Shown here piece by piece: positions 1 through 6,700 of a stretch of 43,148 bases of DNA (position 1 is the stretch's first letter; the number at the start of each line of letters is the position of its first letter). This DNA comes from a virus, in the IMG/VR virus record IMGVR_UViG_3300044998_000778, positions 1-43,148 of that record; one strand, written 5' to 3'. The notes below the pieces were generated by a model. It saw only the letters and a program-made list of their open reading frames with translations. It was not told the origin of the DNA and ran no database searches. A program made the translations under genes and the position numbers.

Positions 1-127
1 GCGGTGATGGTCACGTCAGCAACGCACCAGCCGGGCTGGTCGGGATACCAGAGCGCCGTCATCTCTACGCGCAGCGCCGGTGCGGCCACCGTGCCGACCA
101 GAAGCACGCGCAGCGCAGCGCCTTCGC
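1..127. repeat. Terminal direct repeat, left copy (circular overlap)
   Basis: These 127 bases are identical to the last 127 bases of the window (43022-43148). An exact odd-length overlap of 127 is a common maximum k-mer in short-read assembly, so I read it as the closing overlap of a circular contig rather than a biological terminal repeat. The segment lies inside coding sequence: it holds part of the C-terminal half of a small hypothetical protein whose full-length paralogue lies at 3115-3855. About 88 of the 127 bases also match that paralogue exactly. Confidence 0.9.
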
Positions 128-295
128 CGCCGCGAGTTCGCCCATCGCGCCGATGATGTGTCGGCTGACGTTCTCGCGGTAGTCGCCGCGCTGGCCGAAG
201 CGTTGGCGGCACCCCTTGGTGTGCGCCTCGATCCAACGCTTCAGCCCGCAGCACGCGGCGCGCCACTGCTCCTGGTTGGTCAACTCGATCAGCAC
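65..295 (-). pseudogene. 5' part of a nuclease-like phage protein, truncated at the contig junction
   Basis: A GTG start at 295 overlaps the stop of the upstream gene (289-1230). The first ~60 residues read as a plausible phage protein ending in a conserved-looking GAMGELAAAKAL stretch, of the kind seen in small phage proteins with predicted restriction-endonuclease-like folds. I cannot name the family with certainty. After about residue 60 the frame runs into the minus-strand sequence of the repeated cassette, read in the wrong frame, and stops at 65. The real gene is therefore cut at about position 128, which is exactly the edge of the contig-end repeat. Either the gene is truly truncated by recombination or the circular join is chimeric. 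Confidence 0.55.
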
Positions 296-1230
296 CGGCG
301 TTCACCTCGCGACTGCGCCGCCGGCAAGCCATCGGGCAACGTCTCGTTGCAGATGTCGCGCACTTCCGCCGTGCGCTGCCGCATGAGCAACCTGTCGTCG
401 TCGCTCTGCGACCAGACGCCTCGGTTCATGCACTCGGCGGCCAACTGCGCCGGTGACGTGTTTCGGAGGCATGTCCTCAAGGATCTCCAAGACCATTCTC
501 GCGCCTGCTCTTCGTCTTCGAGGCCAGCAGCCAACTTCTTGATCCGCGCCGCGTGTTGTTCCCGAAGGCGGCCCACCAAGTCGTCCGCCACGTCGGCCAT
601 CTTCTGCAACCGATCGTTCAACGGGTCGCCGTCGAACCGCGCCGCCGCACGACGCAATGACTGCGCGGCATCGCCGAGGTCGTGGATACGCGGGTCCTGG
701 CTCGGCGTCAGGTCGGCGAGGAACCGCACCGCGAACGTCTGCTCGCGTTCGTCCTTCGAGTGAGCCAGCGTCCACAGGCGATCGCGCGCCTCGTCGTCGA
801 ACTGCGCCCAGTTCGCGACCATCTTCTCGGCCGCGATCGCGTGCGCTCGCTGCTGCTCGCACAGCCCGACGATGCGCTTGCGCTCCTTCGCCGGCATCGC
901 GTCGAGCAGCTTGCCCACCTTCACCGCCGCCCGCTGCGTCCAGTCCGGTGCCTGGAGCAACGGGTATCGCTCGGCGATGGCGACGTGCTGCTCGGCGTCG
1001 GCCTTCGTGATCTCCTCCATGGCCTGCTCGACGTTGACGGCGGCCTCGGCGAGCAGGTCTTCGTCGGCAGCGGCGTGCGATGCGCGGATCGCGGCGAGCG
1101 CGGTGCGCAAAGTCTCGACGACGCCGGCTTGCGATGGCGTCGCGTTCCCGGAGTTGGCGTCGATGGCGTTCATCGCCTCGATGCGAGCTCGGGCTTCGTG
1201 CAGCAGTTGCCGCCACGGCTTCGCGCTCAC
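289..1230 (-). CDS. Hypothetical alpha-helical phage protein
   Basis: This is a 313-residue protein starting at a GTG (1230) that overlaps the TGA of the Cas4-like nuclease upstream (GTGA overlap), so the two are probably translationally coupled. The sequence is rich in Ala, Glu, Arg and Leu with heptad-like stretches, and its composition is mostly helical. It has no transmembrane segment, signal peptide or catalytic motif that I recognise. The longer open frame extending to 2625 is not used, because the upstream part is out of register with the nuclease gene. It lies in the recombination block, so a DNA-metabolism role is possible but unproven. Confidence 0.6.
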   Translation of the reverse strand: MSAKPWRQLLHEARARIEAMNAIDANSGNATPSQAGVVETLRTALAAIRASHAAADEDLLAEAAVNVEQAMEEITKADAEQHVAIAERYPLLQAPDWTQRAAVKVGKLLDAMPAKERKRIVGLCEQQRAHAIAAEKMVANWAQFDDEARDRLWTLAHSKDEREQTFAVRFLADLTPSQDPRIHDLGDAAQSLRRAAARFDGDPLNDRLQKMADVADDLVGRLREQHAARIKKLAAGLEDEEQAREWSWRSLRTCLRNTSPAQLAAECMNRGVWSQSDDDRLLMRQRTAEVRDICNETLPDGLPAAQSRGERRC

Positions 1231-2036
1231 GCCGGCACCTGCCCGCCGTTCCGGCGCTCGCACTCCCTCCAGAACTCGCAGTAGCGACGGCTGCACATCA
1301 TGTGCGTGCGGTTGGGCAGCCAGTCGCCGGTGCGGAAGGCGTTCTCGATCTGCCGGCGGATCATCCCGGCGCGCTTCAGGAACGCGAACCGCGCGCTGTC
1401 GCTGATCGTCGCGCGGAGCACCTGCGTCTGCGGTTCCTTCGTCGTCGTCAGCACGTGGAACTCGAACGTCGGCAGGTCCGCAAGCAGCGTGTAGGCCGTC
1501 GGCTGCGAGCGGCGCTCGAAGGCGTCCTTGCCGTAGGCACGGCCAGCCGTCTTCAGGTCCGCCGCGACCTCGACGCCGGCGGGATCGGCCGCGCGAAGGT
1601 CGAGCACGCCCTTCAACTCGAACGAGTCGCCGGTCACCGGGTCGACGACGACCTTGGTGATCGTCTGCTGCACCGCGCGCGGCTGCACGAACTCGGCGAT
1701 GCGGTCGCGCCACTTCGCCATCGCCTTCACGCCAACGTCGAGCAGTTCGCCCTTCGACTCGTCGCCCCAATCGTCGACGGCGGCGCTCGCGTAGTCCCAC
1801 GCGGCTGCAAACTGGTCCTGCACGTCCTTCCGCGCCGGCGTCCGCCCGGTCGCCATCTTCGCGCGGTAGACCTCGTTGCTCGTGTCGTCGGCCGCGATGC
1901 CGAACTGCAACGACGCGCGGAAGTTCTCGGGAAGGCGTTCCACGTAGCGGAACGCGAACTGCTGGAGGCACTTCTGCGCCGTTTCCAGCTTCGACGGGCT
2001 CACTCGCCCGATCAGGCCGGTCAACTCCACTGCCAT
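1227..2036 (-). CDS. Cas4/RecB-like PD-(D/E)XK nuclease with probable Fe-S cysteines
   Basis: The product (269 residues) is a predicted single-strand exonuclease of the PDDEXK_1/Cas4-AddB type. The N-terminus has the typical SPSKLETAQKCLQQFAFRY start, where an SxS/KL box is followed by a Cys and aromatic residues. The active site is carried by a GVLDL segment and a downstream DLK triad residue set. The C-terminus ends with the cysteine cluster C-x4-C-x5-C, which with the N-terminal Cys could hold a 4Fe-4S cluster as in Cas4 and AddB. I chose the ATG at 2036 because AAGGAG lies 8 nt upstream. It sits in the recombination region with a second PDDEXK nuclease (YqaJ type) and RecT, so phage recombination is a likelier role than CRISPR adaptation. 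There are no cas1 or cas2 genes. Confidence 0.75.
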   Translation of the reverse strand: MAVELTGLIGRVSPSKLETAQKCLQQFAFRYVERLPENFRASLQFGIAADDTSNEVYRAKMATGRTPARKDVQDQFAAAWDYASAAVDDWGDESKGELLDVGVKAMAKWRDRIAEFVQPRAVQQTITKVVVDPVTGDSFELKGVLDLRAADPAGVEVAADLKTAGRAYGKDAFERRSQPTAYTLLADLPTFEFHVLTTTKEPQTQVLRATISDSARFAFLKRAGMIRRQIENAFRTGDWLPNRTHMMCSRRYCEFWRECERRNGGQVPA

Positions 2037-2096
2037 CGCCAGACTCCTTCCGGTTCGCGAGCAGCTTCCACGCCGCACGCCACCGGATCACGGGTT

Positions 2097-2984
2097 TCAG
2101 TCGCCGGGCGGGTGGTCCGCCGACGACGCTCGAACAGCTACCGACTCGCCGGCGGCCTGTCCATCGCCTGTCACCAACTTTCGCAACGCTGGGCTGTTGA
2201 TCGTGTCGCCGACCTGCACAAGTTGAAGTCCGTAGTCGTTCTGCGGCAGCTTCGCGAGGTCGATGCCGGGCTTCAACTTCAGCGGCGTGTCGAACCGCAA
2301 CCAGTTGTCGCGCACGACGTGCTGCGGTCGCTTGAAGCGTCGCCCGGTCGTCACGACGTAGGGCCAGACCCGTTCGAGCGAGCGAGCCATCCGCAGGCGG
2401 CCGTCGCCCTTGTAGAGCTCGGTCGCGTTGCCGCCCTTCATCGTCATCGTGCGCATCTTCTCGATCAGGAAGCAGGCGAAGGTCGCGCCGCACCACCTGC
2501 ATCGCACCTGCGCGGGGGAGCCGCGGCGGCCACGGCACTGCGTGCAGTTGCGGCGCCGGAAAGTCGTCGGACGCTTCCTGCACACCTGGCACGATCGGTA
2601 CTTGCGGCGGACGATGCCGGCGCATGCCAGCGAGCAGAACCGGCGCGGCTTAGGATCACGGCGCTGCCAGTAGGGCTCGTGGCAGGCAGCGCACAGGGCG
2701 AAGCGCACCCAGCGCACCTGCCCCTGCACCAGCCGGCGGTGCCACGGGCCAGGATCCTCGGGCAGCGGCGAGGCGACGCCAGGCGGCGGGATCGCATCGA
2801 GAGCCAGCAGCACCGGTCGACCTCGGCCGCGGCCGCGTCGCCGGCGCAGCTCGTCGAGGCGCGCGAACCGGCGGCGGGCGTTGACCCAAGCGGCCAGCGG
2901 CACGCCGCGCGTCGGGTCGTAGCTACGGCGCGCCTGCCACTCAGCCAGCGCCTCGATCTGCGCGAGGTCGTCGTCGCCCCGCAC
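2097..2984 (-). CDS. Sigma-region-2-like / zinc-ribbon protein, copy 1, with unrelated C-terminal domain
   Basis: This 295-residue protein starts at GTG 2984, overlapping the stop of the small membrane protein. Residues ~5-50 (DDLAQIEALAEW, SYDPTRGVPLAAW, then an Arg-rich DELRR segment) resemble region 2 of sigma-70 factors (DLxQ...yDPxRGvxF...R). Then come several zinc-ribbon-like cysteine pairs (CAAC, CSLAC, CQVC, CTQC, CRWC; residues ~95-170). A paralogue lies at 41909-42655. The paralogue keeps a final CC-x-SH pair. Here that pair is lost and the protein continues from about residue 177 into ~118 residues with no counterpart, possibly a fused separate gene starting near 2456 or 2447. It may be a transcription factor. 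The sigma similarity is my reading of the motif pattern. Confidence 0.55.
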   Translation of the reverse strand: MRGDDDLAQIEALAEWQARRSYDPTRGVPLAAWVNARRRFARLDELRRRRGRGRGRPVLLALDAIPPPGVASPLPEDPGPWHRRLVQGQVRWVRFALCAACHEPYWQRRDPKPRRFCSLACAGIVRRKYRSCQVCRKRPTTFRRRNCTQCRGRRGSPAQVRCRWCGATFACFLIEKMRTMTMKGGNATELYKGDGRLRMARSLERVWPYVVTTGRRFKRPQHVVRDNWLRFDTPLKLKPGIDLAKLPQNDYGLQLVQVGDTINSPALRKLVTGDGQAAGESVAVRASSADHPPGD

Positions 2985-3118
2985 TAGGCGAGCAGCGCGA
3001 GCAGCACCGTCGCTGCGACGCCAAGCGCGAAGAACACCAGCATGCTCTCGCCGTCCTCGCGCACGCTGCGCGCCGAACGCCCCTGACCGCCACAGAAGAA
3101 CTCGTTCTCCCTGCTCAT
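2984..3118 (-). CDS. Small single-pass membrane protein, copy 1
   Basis: This is a 44-residue protein with a charged N-terminal half and one C-terminal hydrophobic helix (SMLVFFALGVAATVLLALLA). Its ATG at 3118 overlaps the TGA of the gene before it (ATGA), and its TAG overlaps the GTG of the next gene, so the three-gene cassette is tightly coupled. A close paralogue lies at 42683-42811 in the same gene order. The role is unknown. Its position outside the late genes argues against a classical holin. Confidence 0.65.
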   Translation of the reverse strand: MSRENEFFCGGQGRSARSVREDGESMLVFFALGVAATVLLALLA

Positions 3119-3855
3119 CGGATTGCTCCCTGGGCTGCGAGGATCACGTCGGCGATGCGCGGCTGCAGCCATAGCCACGCGATCACCACGCGCACTGTGC
3201 GCGTCTCGGCCGCCGCCAGCGACGTGCCGGCAGGCAGCAAGGCCCAAGGATCGCCGAGCTGGCGCACGATCACGGCGTCGCCCATCGTGATCGCCAGCGC
3301 GCTGGCCAGTGTCACTGCATGGCGCGCAGTGATGGCCACGTCGGCGACGCACCAGCCAGGCTGATCGGGATACCAGAGCGCCGTCATCTCTACGCGCAGC
3401 GCCGGTGCGGCCACCGTGCCGACCAGAAGCACGCGCAGCGCAGCGCCTTCGCGCACGACGTCGCCGAGCGCCAGCGGCGTGCCGCCGACCTGCGGCAAGA
3501 CCCATCCGGCCGGCAACGTGCGCGGCGCTTGTGGTGCAGGGCGCACGACTGGGAGAAAGTGCCCGAGCGCGAAGGACGCCACCGCCCCGGACGGCAGCCG
3601 CGCTCGGGCGTCGACGAGCCAGCCACCCCCTGTGGCCGGCCCGACGACAGAATACTCGGCCAGAGTAGCACGCATCGCGTAGTCGCGGCCGTGCTTCTCG
3701 GGATCCACCAGAACGCCGGCATCCGCCGGCGGGCGCGTGGCGACGACGCGCCGCACCCAGCCGCGCCACTCGTGCGCGCCGGTGTTGCGCAGCTCCATGG
3801 TCTGGGCACACATCGCGCCGCACAGACAGAAGAAGGCTACGCACAGGTGCATCAT
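3115..3855 (-). CDS. Hypothetical exported protein, full-length copy of the duplicated cassette
   Basis: This 246-residue protein has an N-terminal hydrophobic stretch ending in MCAQ (residues ~1-18), which could be a signal peptide. Its cysteine would be compatible with a lipoprotein but lacks a clear lipobox. The rest is beta-rich by composition with many Val, Gly and Pro. The start at 3855 is preceded by a purine-rich AGAGGAAAG segment and overlaps the upstream stop. The last ~105 residues are nearly identical to the partial copy at 42808-43128. The function is not recognised. Confidence 0.6.
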   Translation of the reverse strand: MMHLCVAFFCLCGAMCAQTMELRNTGAHEWRGWVRRVVATRPPADAGVLVDPEKHGRDYAMRATLAEYSVVGPATGGGWLVDARARLPSGAVASFALGHFLPVVRPAPQAPRTLPAGWVLPQVGGTPLALGDVVREGAALRVLLVGTVAAPALRVEMTALWYPDQPGWCVADVAITARHAVTLASALAITMGDAVIVRQLGDPWALLPAGTSLAAAETRTVRVVIAWLWLQPRIADVILAAQGAIR

Positions 3856-4559
3856 GGCTCCGCTTTCCTCTGCAGGATCTCGATGATCTCGTCCTCGTTG
3901 GACTCGAGCGCGTGCCTGGCGACCTCCTGCATCGCCTCCCTGGTCGGCGGGACGCTCTGGTACGCCTCCCACTTCACGCGGTCCTCGAGCCTCGTCAGCG
4001 GGCTCGCCCGCGGGGCGCAGCCTGGGGCCTCCTGCCACAGCAGGCAGGAAGCGCCGTCCACGAAGAGGATCGCGCCGCGGCAATCCCAGTCGTGGTGGCG
4101 CAGCGGCAGCGGCGCGCCGGCATGCAGCAGCACCAGCTCGGTCATCATCGCCGCGATGTCAGGCACGGCCTCGTGCGAGACCGGACGCATGTGCCGCGCG
4201 ATGTGCTCCGCCCACTGGAACACGTCCTCCTCGTACCGATCCGACAGCATCTTGCGCATGCCGAGGTACAGCATGCGCAAGCCCGCTTCATCTCGGAGAG
4301 AGGAAACGACGGCGTTCGTGTTCTTCAGGCCCAGCAGCAGCACCTCGGTGCTCGTCGCAGCGAGACTGACGGCCATCGGGTCGCGCAGCCGCGCGATGCC
4401 ATCGTCCGCTTCGCGGCGCACGATGCCAAGGATCTCCTTCGTCAGTTTTCCGCTATCGCGCAGCTCGAGCTGCGCCGCACGTGCCATGCGGATGCAGAAG
4501 TCTCGCTTTGCGAGCCCGGCGATCTGCGCGCCGGTCTTCGTTGGGGTGATTGCGTCCAT
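3852..4559 (-). CDS. Hypothetical phage protein with predicted leaderless start
   Basis: A 235-residue soluble protein, mainly helical, that I cannot assign to a family. I place the start at ATG 4559. A promoter-like TTGACA / 17 bp / TAGCCT lies immediately upstream (4567-4595) with only 7 nt between the -10 box and the ATG, so the message is predicted to begin at or next to the start codon. No Shine-Dalgarno sequence is visible, consistent with this. It is the first gene of the cassette that continues through 3115-3855, 2984-3118 and 2097-2984. Confidence 0.6.
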   Translation of the reverse strand: MDAITPTKTGAQIAGLAKRDFCIRMARAAQLELRDSGKLTKEILGIVRREADDGIARLRDPMAVSLAATSTEVLLLGLKNTNAVVSSLRDEAGLRMLYLGMRKMLSDRYEEDVFQWAEHIARHMRPVSHEAVPDIAAMMTELVLLHAGAPLPLRHHDWDCRGAILFVDGASCLLWQEAPGCAPRASPLTRLEDRVKWEAYQSVPPTREAMQEVARHALESNEDEIIEILQRKAEP

Positions 4560-4566
4560 GGGAACG

Positions 4567-4595
4567 AGGCTACCCCGGGCGCGACAGCGTGTCAA
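4567..4595 (-). promoter_or_regulatory. Sigma-70-like promoter giving a leaderless transcript of 3852-4559
   Basis: On the minus strand TTGACA (4590-4595) is separated by 17 bp from TAGCCT (4567-4572). The ATG at 4559 follows after 7 nt. The -35 box is perfect. The -10 box matches consensus at 3 of 6 positions but resembles the other putative -10 boxes in this genome. It overlaps the 3' end of the RuvC-like gene. Confidence 0.5.
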
Positions 4596-5055
4596 GCGAT
4601 TTACAGGATGACGCGAGGCAGACGGCTAGCGCGGCTCGGGAGTGGCTGCGGAGTCCGTGCAGTGGTCCGCCCTTGCCGGCAGCATTGCTGCCGCCGTGCA
4701 GAAGCAAGCACGCGGCCCATGCAGTCGCGTCGTTGCGCACCTGCACCTCGCCGAGAGTCGCGGCGGTCAGCGCCCGCTTGATCTCCAGGCGGGTGATCTC
4801 CTTCGGCCCGTACTCGTACAGCCGGCCGAAGAGCAGGCCGGCGATCCACGCGCACTCGACGACCTGTGGCCGCGTCGGACCGTGCGCAACCGGGCGCTCG
4901 ATCGCGATCGTCTCGGCGTCCTGCAGGGCGCGCAGGAACCGTGCGTCGGACGAGTACCCGGACTCAGGGAACATCCCAGCCGCCACCACGCGGCGCGCCG
5001 CCGGGTCGTAGAGGCACCAGCCGCTGGTTGTTCCGGGATCGACCCCGAGGATCAT
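4570..5055 (-). CDS. RuvC-like Holliday junction resolvase
   Basis: The 161-residue product has a RuvC/RNase H-like fold start (MILGVDPGTTSGWCLYD), with the first catalytic Asp in GVDPGT. An IAIERP segment supplies the conserved Glu, and a C-terminal VRNDATAWA segment supplies a later acidic residue. Phage RuvC-like resolvases cleave branched DNA made during recombination or packaging. The ATG at 5055 overlaps the TGA of the upstream gene (ATGA). Its neighbours are the replisome-organizer gene and an unknown gene, consistent with a replication block. Confidence 0.75.
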   Translation of the reverse strand: MILGVDPGTTSGWCLYDPAARRVVAAGMFPESGYSSDARFLRALQDAETIAIERPVAHGPTRPQVVECAWIAGLLFGRLYEYGPKEITRLEIKRALTAATLGEVQVRNDATAWAACLLLHGGSNAAGKGGPLHGLRSHSRAALAVCLASSCKSLDTLSRPG

Positions 5056-5765
5056 CGCTTGCCTGCCGGCGACGCCTTCGCGATCGCGTCGGGGATCTCG
5101 TGACCTGGCCAGCGATGCCGCAGGCTCAGGCAGCGATCGACCACAGCACTCGGGATTGGGCGGCCGGCCTTCTCGCAGGCGACGGCCGTACGCAACGCGG
5201 CCTTGAGTTCGTCGATCTCGGCGCTGTCGGGGCCGGCCGTGGTCGCCGGGATCGGTGCTGCGGCACGGAGAAGTTCCCGGCCTCGAGCAAGGATGGTGGC
5301 GATGTCCCGCTCTGGCACGCCGATCTCGCGCGCGACCTCCTCGGCGGTCGCCCGGTCGCCGTCGATCCGGCAGCGGACGTAGTTCGCCCGGTCGTCGCGG
5401 CACCAGCGATCGACCTCGGCCCTGCTGGCATCGGCGGGGATCCGATCCGGGACCCACCGGACCTCATGCGGCAGCGGACGCTCGACAGCGGACTCCCTGG
5501 CGGCCCTGCGGGCCCGTGCTGCCACGATCTCCGCGAGATCGGCCAGACGTAGCCTTGCATCGCGATCGTCGCTCAGAATCGAAGCCAGGACGGCTGGGCG
5601 GGCGTCCTGATCGCGGACCGTACGCCGCACGTGCTCGGCGAGCGCCTGGACGTCGCCGACGGTGATGCCTGCCGAGAGCAGTCGCCCGGCCAGAAGCCGG
5701 CGTTCGGCAGGGTGGCCCTCGTGGACACGTTCCGCGGCCAGCTCGTCGATGAGGTCATCGATCAT
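5052..5765 (-). CDS. Hypothetical protein of the replication block
   Basis: A 237-residue, highly charged, helical protein between the replisome-organizer gene and the RuvC-like gene, overlapping each by 4 bases. The middle-to-C-terminal segment (EEVAREIGVPERDIATILA) looks like a helix-turn-helix. No ATPase motif is present, so it is not a helicase. By position it could be a helicase-loader or DNA-binding accessory protein, but no family is recognised. Confidence 0.6.
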   Translation of the reverse strand: MIDDLIDELAAERVHEGHPAERRLLAGRLLSAGITVGDVQALAEHVRRTVRDQDARPAVLASILSDDRDARLRLADLAEIVAARARRAARESAVERPLPHEVRWVPDRIPADASRAEVDRWCRDDRANYVRCRIDGDRATAEEVAREIGVPERDIATILARGRELLRAAAPIPATTAGPDSAEIDELKAALRTAVACEKAGRPIPSAVVDRCLSLRHRWPGHEIPDAIAKASPAGKR

Positions 5766-6403
5766 CGCCGGGTCCTCCGCAGGATGCGGCGCGCAACGTC
5801 GCCCGCCCGCTCGGTCGAGGGTCCTGGTACCACGGTACCGTTCCCCTCACCATTCTGCTGCTGATCAGAAGCGGTACCATCCATCCATCCATCCATCTCT
5901 GCTTCTGCTTCTGTTCTGTACTCTGCTTCTGCTTCTGCTTCTGCTTGCGCAACGTTACGGTCATTCGCCGTAACGTTACGCGTAACGTTACGCCTGTAGC
6001 GGCGCATCCTCTCTGCAGCGGTGTAGTCCACGTCGCGGTACCGCGCGAAGTTCAGCACCACGTATCCGCCGTCGACGCGCACGAGGCGTCTGCCATCGAA
6101 CGCCGTCGACCTGCTGTGCGGGTCCGGCTCTCCTAGCCTCCGCAGCGACTGCCATGCATGGTCTTCCGGCACCCTGGAAGCGCGCACGATGCCGCTGCCG
6201 GCCGCGTCCACCCACCCGTAGCGGCCTGGCGGGACGACCCATCCGGTCTCCCGCAGCTCGCGGACGTCGATCTGCGGCATCGGGTGCTTTGTCTCGATCG
6301 GCCTTGCCATCAGGCACGCGGTCAAGAAGACCAGGACATCGGCCGGTTGCGACCAGAGAGAGGACGTGAGGATGTTCTCGTCGAGCTTGAGGAACCCGGG
6401 CAT
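5762..6403 (-). CDS. Phage replisome-organizer-like protein
   Basis: The 213-residue product begins MPGFLKLDENILTSSLW and has the pattern of phage replisome organizers/DnaD-like initiators. A winged-helix N-terminus (residues ~1-125) contains RASRVPEDHAWQSLRRLGEP and a following GRRLVRVDGGYVVLNFARY segment. The C-terminal third is low complexity because the DNA there holds palindromic repeats and a microsatellite, giving Glu-Ala repeats and an MDGWMDG repeat. The ATG at 6403 has no Shine-Dalgarno sequence, but a -10-like TAGACC ends 6 nt upstream. In such phages the origin often lies inside or next to the initiator gene, which fits the palindromes here. Confidence 0.7.
   Translation of the reverse strand: MPGFLKLDENILTSSLWSQPADVLVFLTACLMARPIETKHPMPQIDVRELRETGWVVPPGRYGWVDAAGSGIVRASRVPEDHAWQSLRRLGEPDPHSRSTAFDGRRLVRVDGGYVVLNFARYRDVDYTAAERMRRYRRNVTRNVTANDRNVAQAEAEAEAEYRTEAEAEMDGWMDGTASDQQQNGEGNGTVVPGPSTERAGDVARRILRRTRR
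5877..5946. repeat. Microsatellite: five CCAT units plus TCTGCT-type repeats
   Basis: Five perfect CCAT units (5877-5896) are followed by an interrupted run of TCTGCT/TTCTGC units to about 5946. Both lie inside the 3' part of the replisome-organizer gene. A change in the tetranucleotide count would shift the reading frame. A change in the hexanucleotide count would add or remove Glu-Ala pairs. Confidence 0.85.
5950..5992. repeat. Palindromic GTAACGTTAC repeats, possible replication origin
   Basis: Two perfect palindromes GTAACGTTAC lie at 5970-5979 and 5982-5991, with a partial copy (CAACGTTACG) at 5950-5959. A further perfect copy lies upstream of the same gene at 6451-6460. The clustering inside and beside an initiator-type gene suggests iterons or an operator. 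Confidence 0.55.
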
Positions 6404-6409
6404 GCCATC

Positions 6410-6438
6410 GGTCTACCGCCGGACAAGGCGTAACGCAA
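6410..6438 (-). promoter_or_regulatory. Promoter-like site giving a leaderless start for the replisome organizer
   Basis: On the minus strand TTGCGT (6433-6438), a 17 bp spacer and TAGACC (6410-6415) precede the ATG at 6403 by 6 nt. The boxes are weak alone, but the placement repeats at four other genes in this genome. Confidence 0.4.
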
Positions 6439-6450
6439 GCGTGACGAGCC

Positions 6451-6460
6451 GTAACGTTAC
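6451..6460. repeat. GTAACGTTAC palindrome upstream of the replisome-organizer gene
   Basis: This is the third perfect copy of the 10-bp palindrome found at 5970 and 5982. A hairpin-capable GTCAC / GTGAC pair lies directly next to it (6466-6479). Confidence 0.6.
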
Positions 6461-6573
6461 GTTCCGTCACGGAGGTGACCGCGCCGCCCGTGTTTCATGA
6501 CCGGCGCTCCCAACAAAGCCGGCGTCGCGAGTTCTCCACGCGCACCATTCGGGCGGAACGATCGGTCGCGCAT
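6457..6573 (-). other. Short open frame of doubtful coding value in the early leader
   Basis: A 38-codon ATG frame lies between the early promoter (6643-6671) and the replisome-organizer gene. It has no Shine-Dalgarno sequence, no recognised similarity and an arginine-rich composition typical of chance frames in GC-rich DNA. The rest of 6480-6640 shows no other gene that I can support. Confidence 0.2.
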
Positions 6574-6642
6574 GGGATCACGACGCGACCCGCAGGATCA
6601 TCGCCATTTATGAGGGGCCCGCGCCTGCGCCGCGGCGACCGC

Positions 6643-6671
6643 AGCATACCCCGCGCCTCCAATGTCGTCAA
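6643..6671 (-). promoter_or_regulatory. Early leftward promoter
   Basis: On the minus strand TTGACG (6666-6671), a 17 bp spacer and TATGCT (6643-6648) form a good sigma-70-type promoter pointing toward the replication genes. Its -35 box overlaps one arm of an inverted repeat shared with the divergent rightward promoter. Confidence 0.6.
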
Positions 6672-6700
6672 GCATCCCCCATCCCCGGTCGCTGCTTGAC
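6667..6700. promoter_or_regulatory. Operator-like inverted repeat between divergent promoters
   Basis: GTCAAGCA (6667-6674) and TGCTTGAC (6693-6700) are perfect 8-bp inverted repeats separated by 18 bp. Each arm overlaps the -35 box of one of two divergent promoters. A dimeric regulator bound here could control both directions. The HTH protein encoded at 7024-7281 is the obvious candidate. Confidence 0.5.

Noticed and set aside
1-127. Biological direct terminal repeat as packaging ends
   Set aside because: The repeat lies inside coding sequence far from the terminase genes, and its length equals a standard assembly k-mer, so a circular overlap explains it better.
289-2625. A 778-codon minus-strand frame as a single large gene
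   Set aside because: The part above 1230 is out of register with the Cas4-like and zinc-ribbon genes; a GTG at 1230 overlapping a stop gives a coherent 313-residue protein.
1080-2987. A 635-codon plus-strand open frame
   Set aside because: It is the antisense shadow of the Cas4-like and zinc-ribbon genes, both with clear motifs on the minus strand.
5877-5992. Possible CRISPR array from the clustered short repeats
   Set aside because: Units are 4, 6 and 10 bases, spaced irregularly and inside a coding gene. There are no 25-40 bp repeats with unique spacers here or elsewhere in the window.
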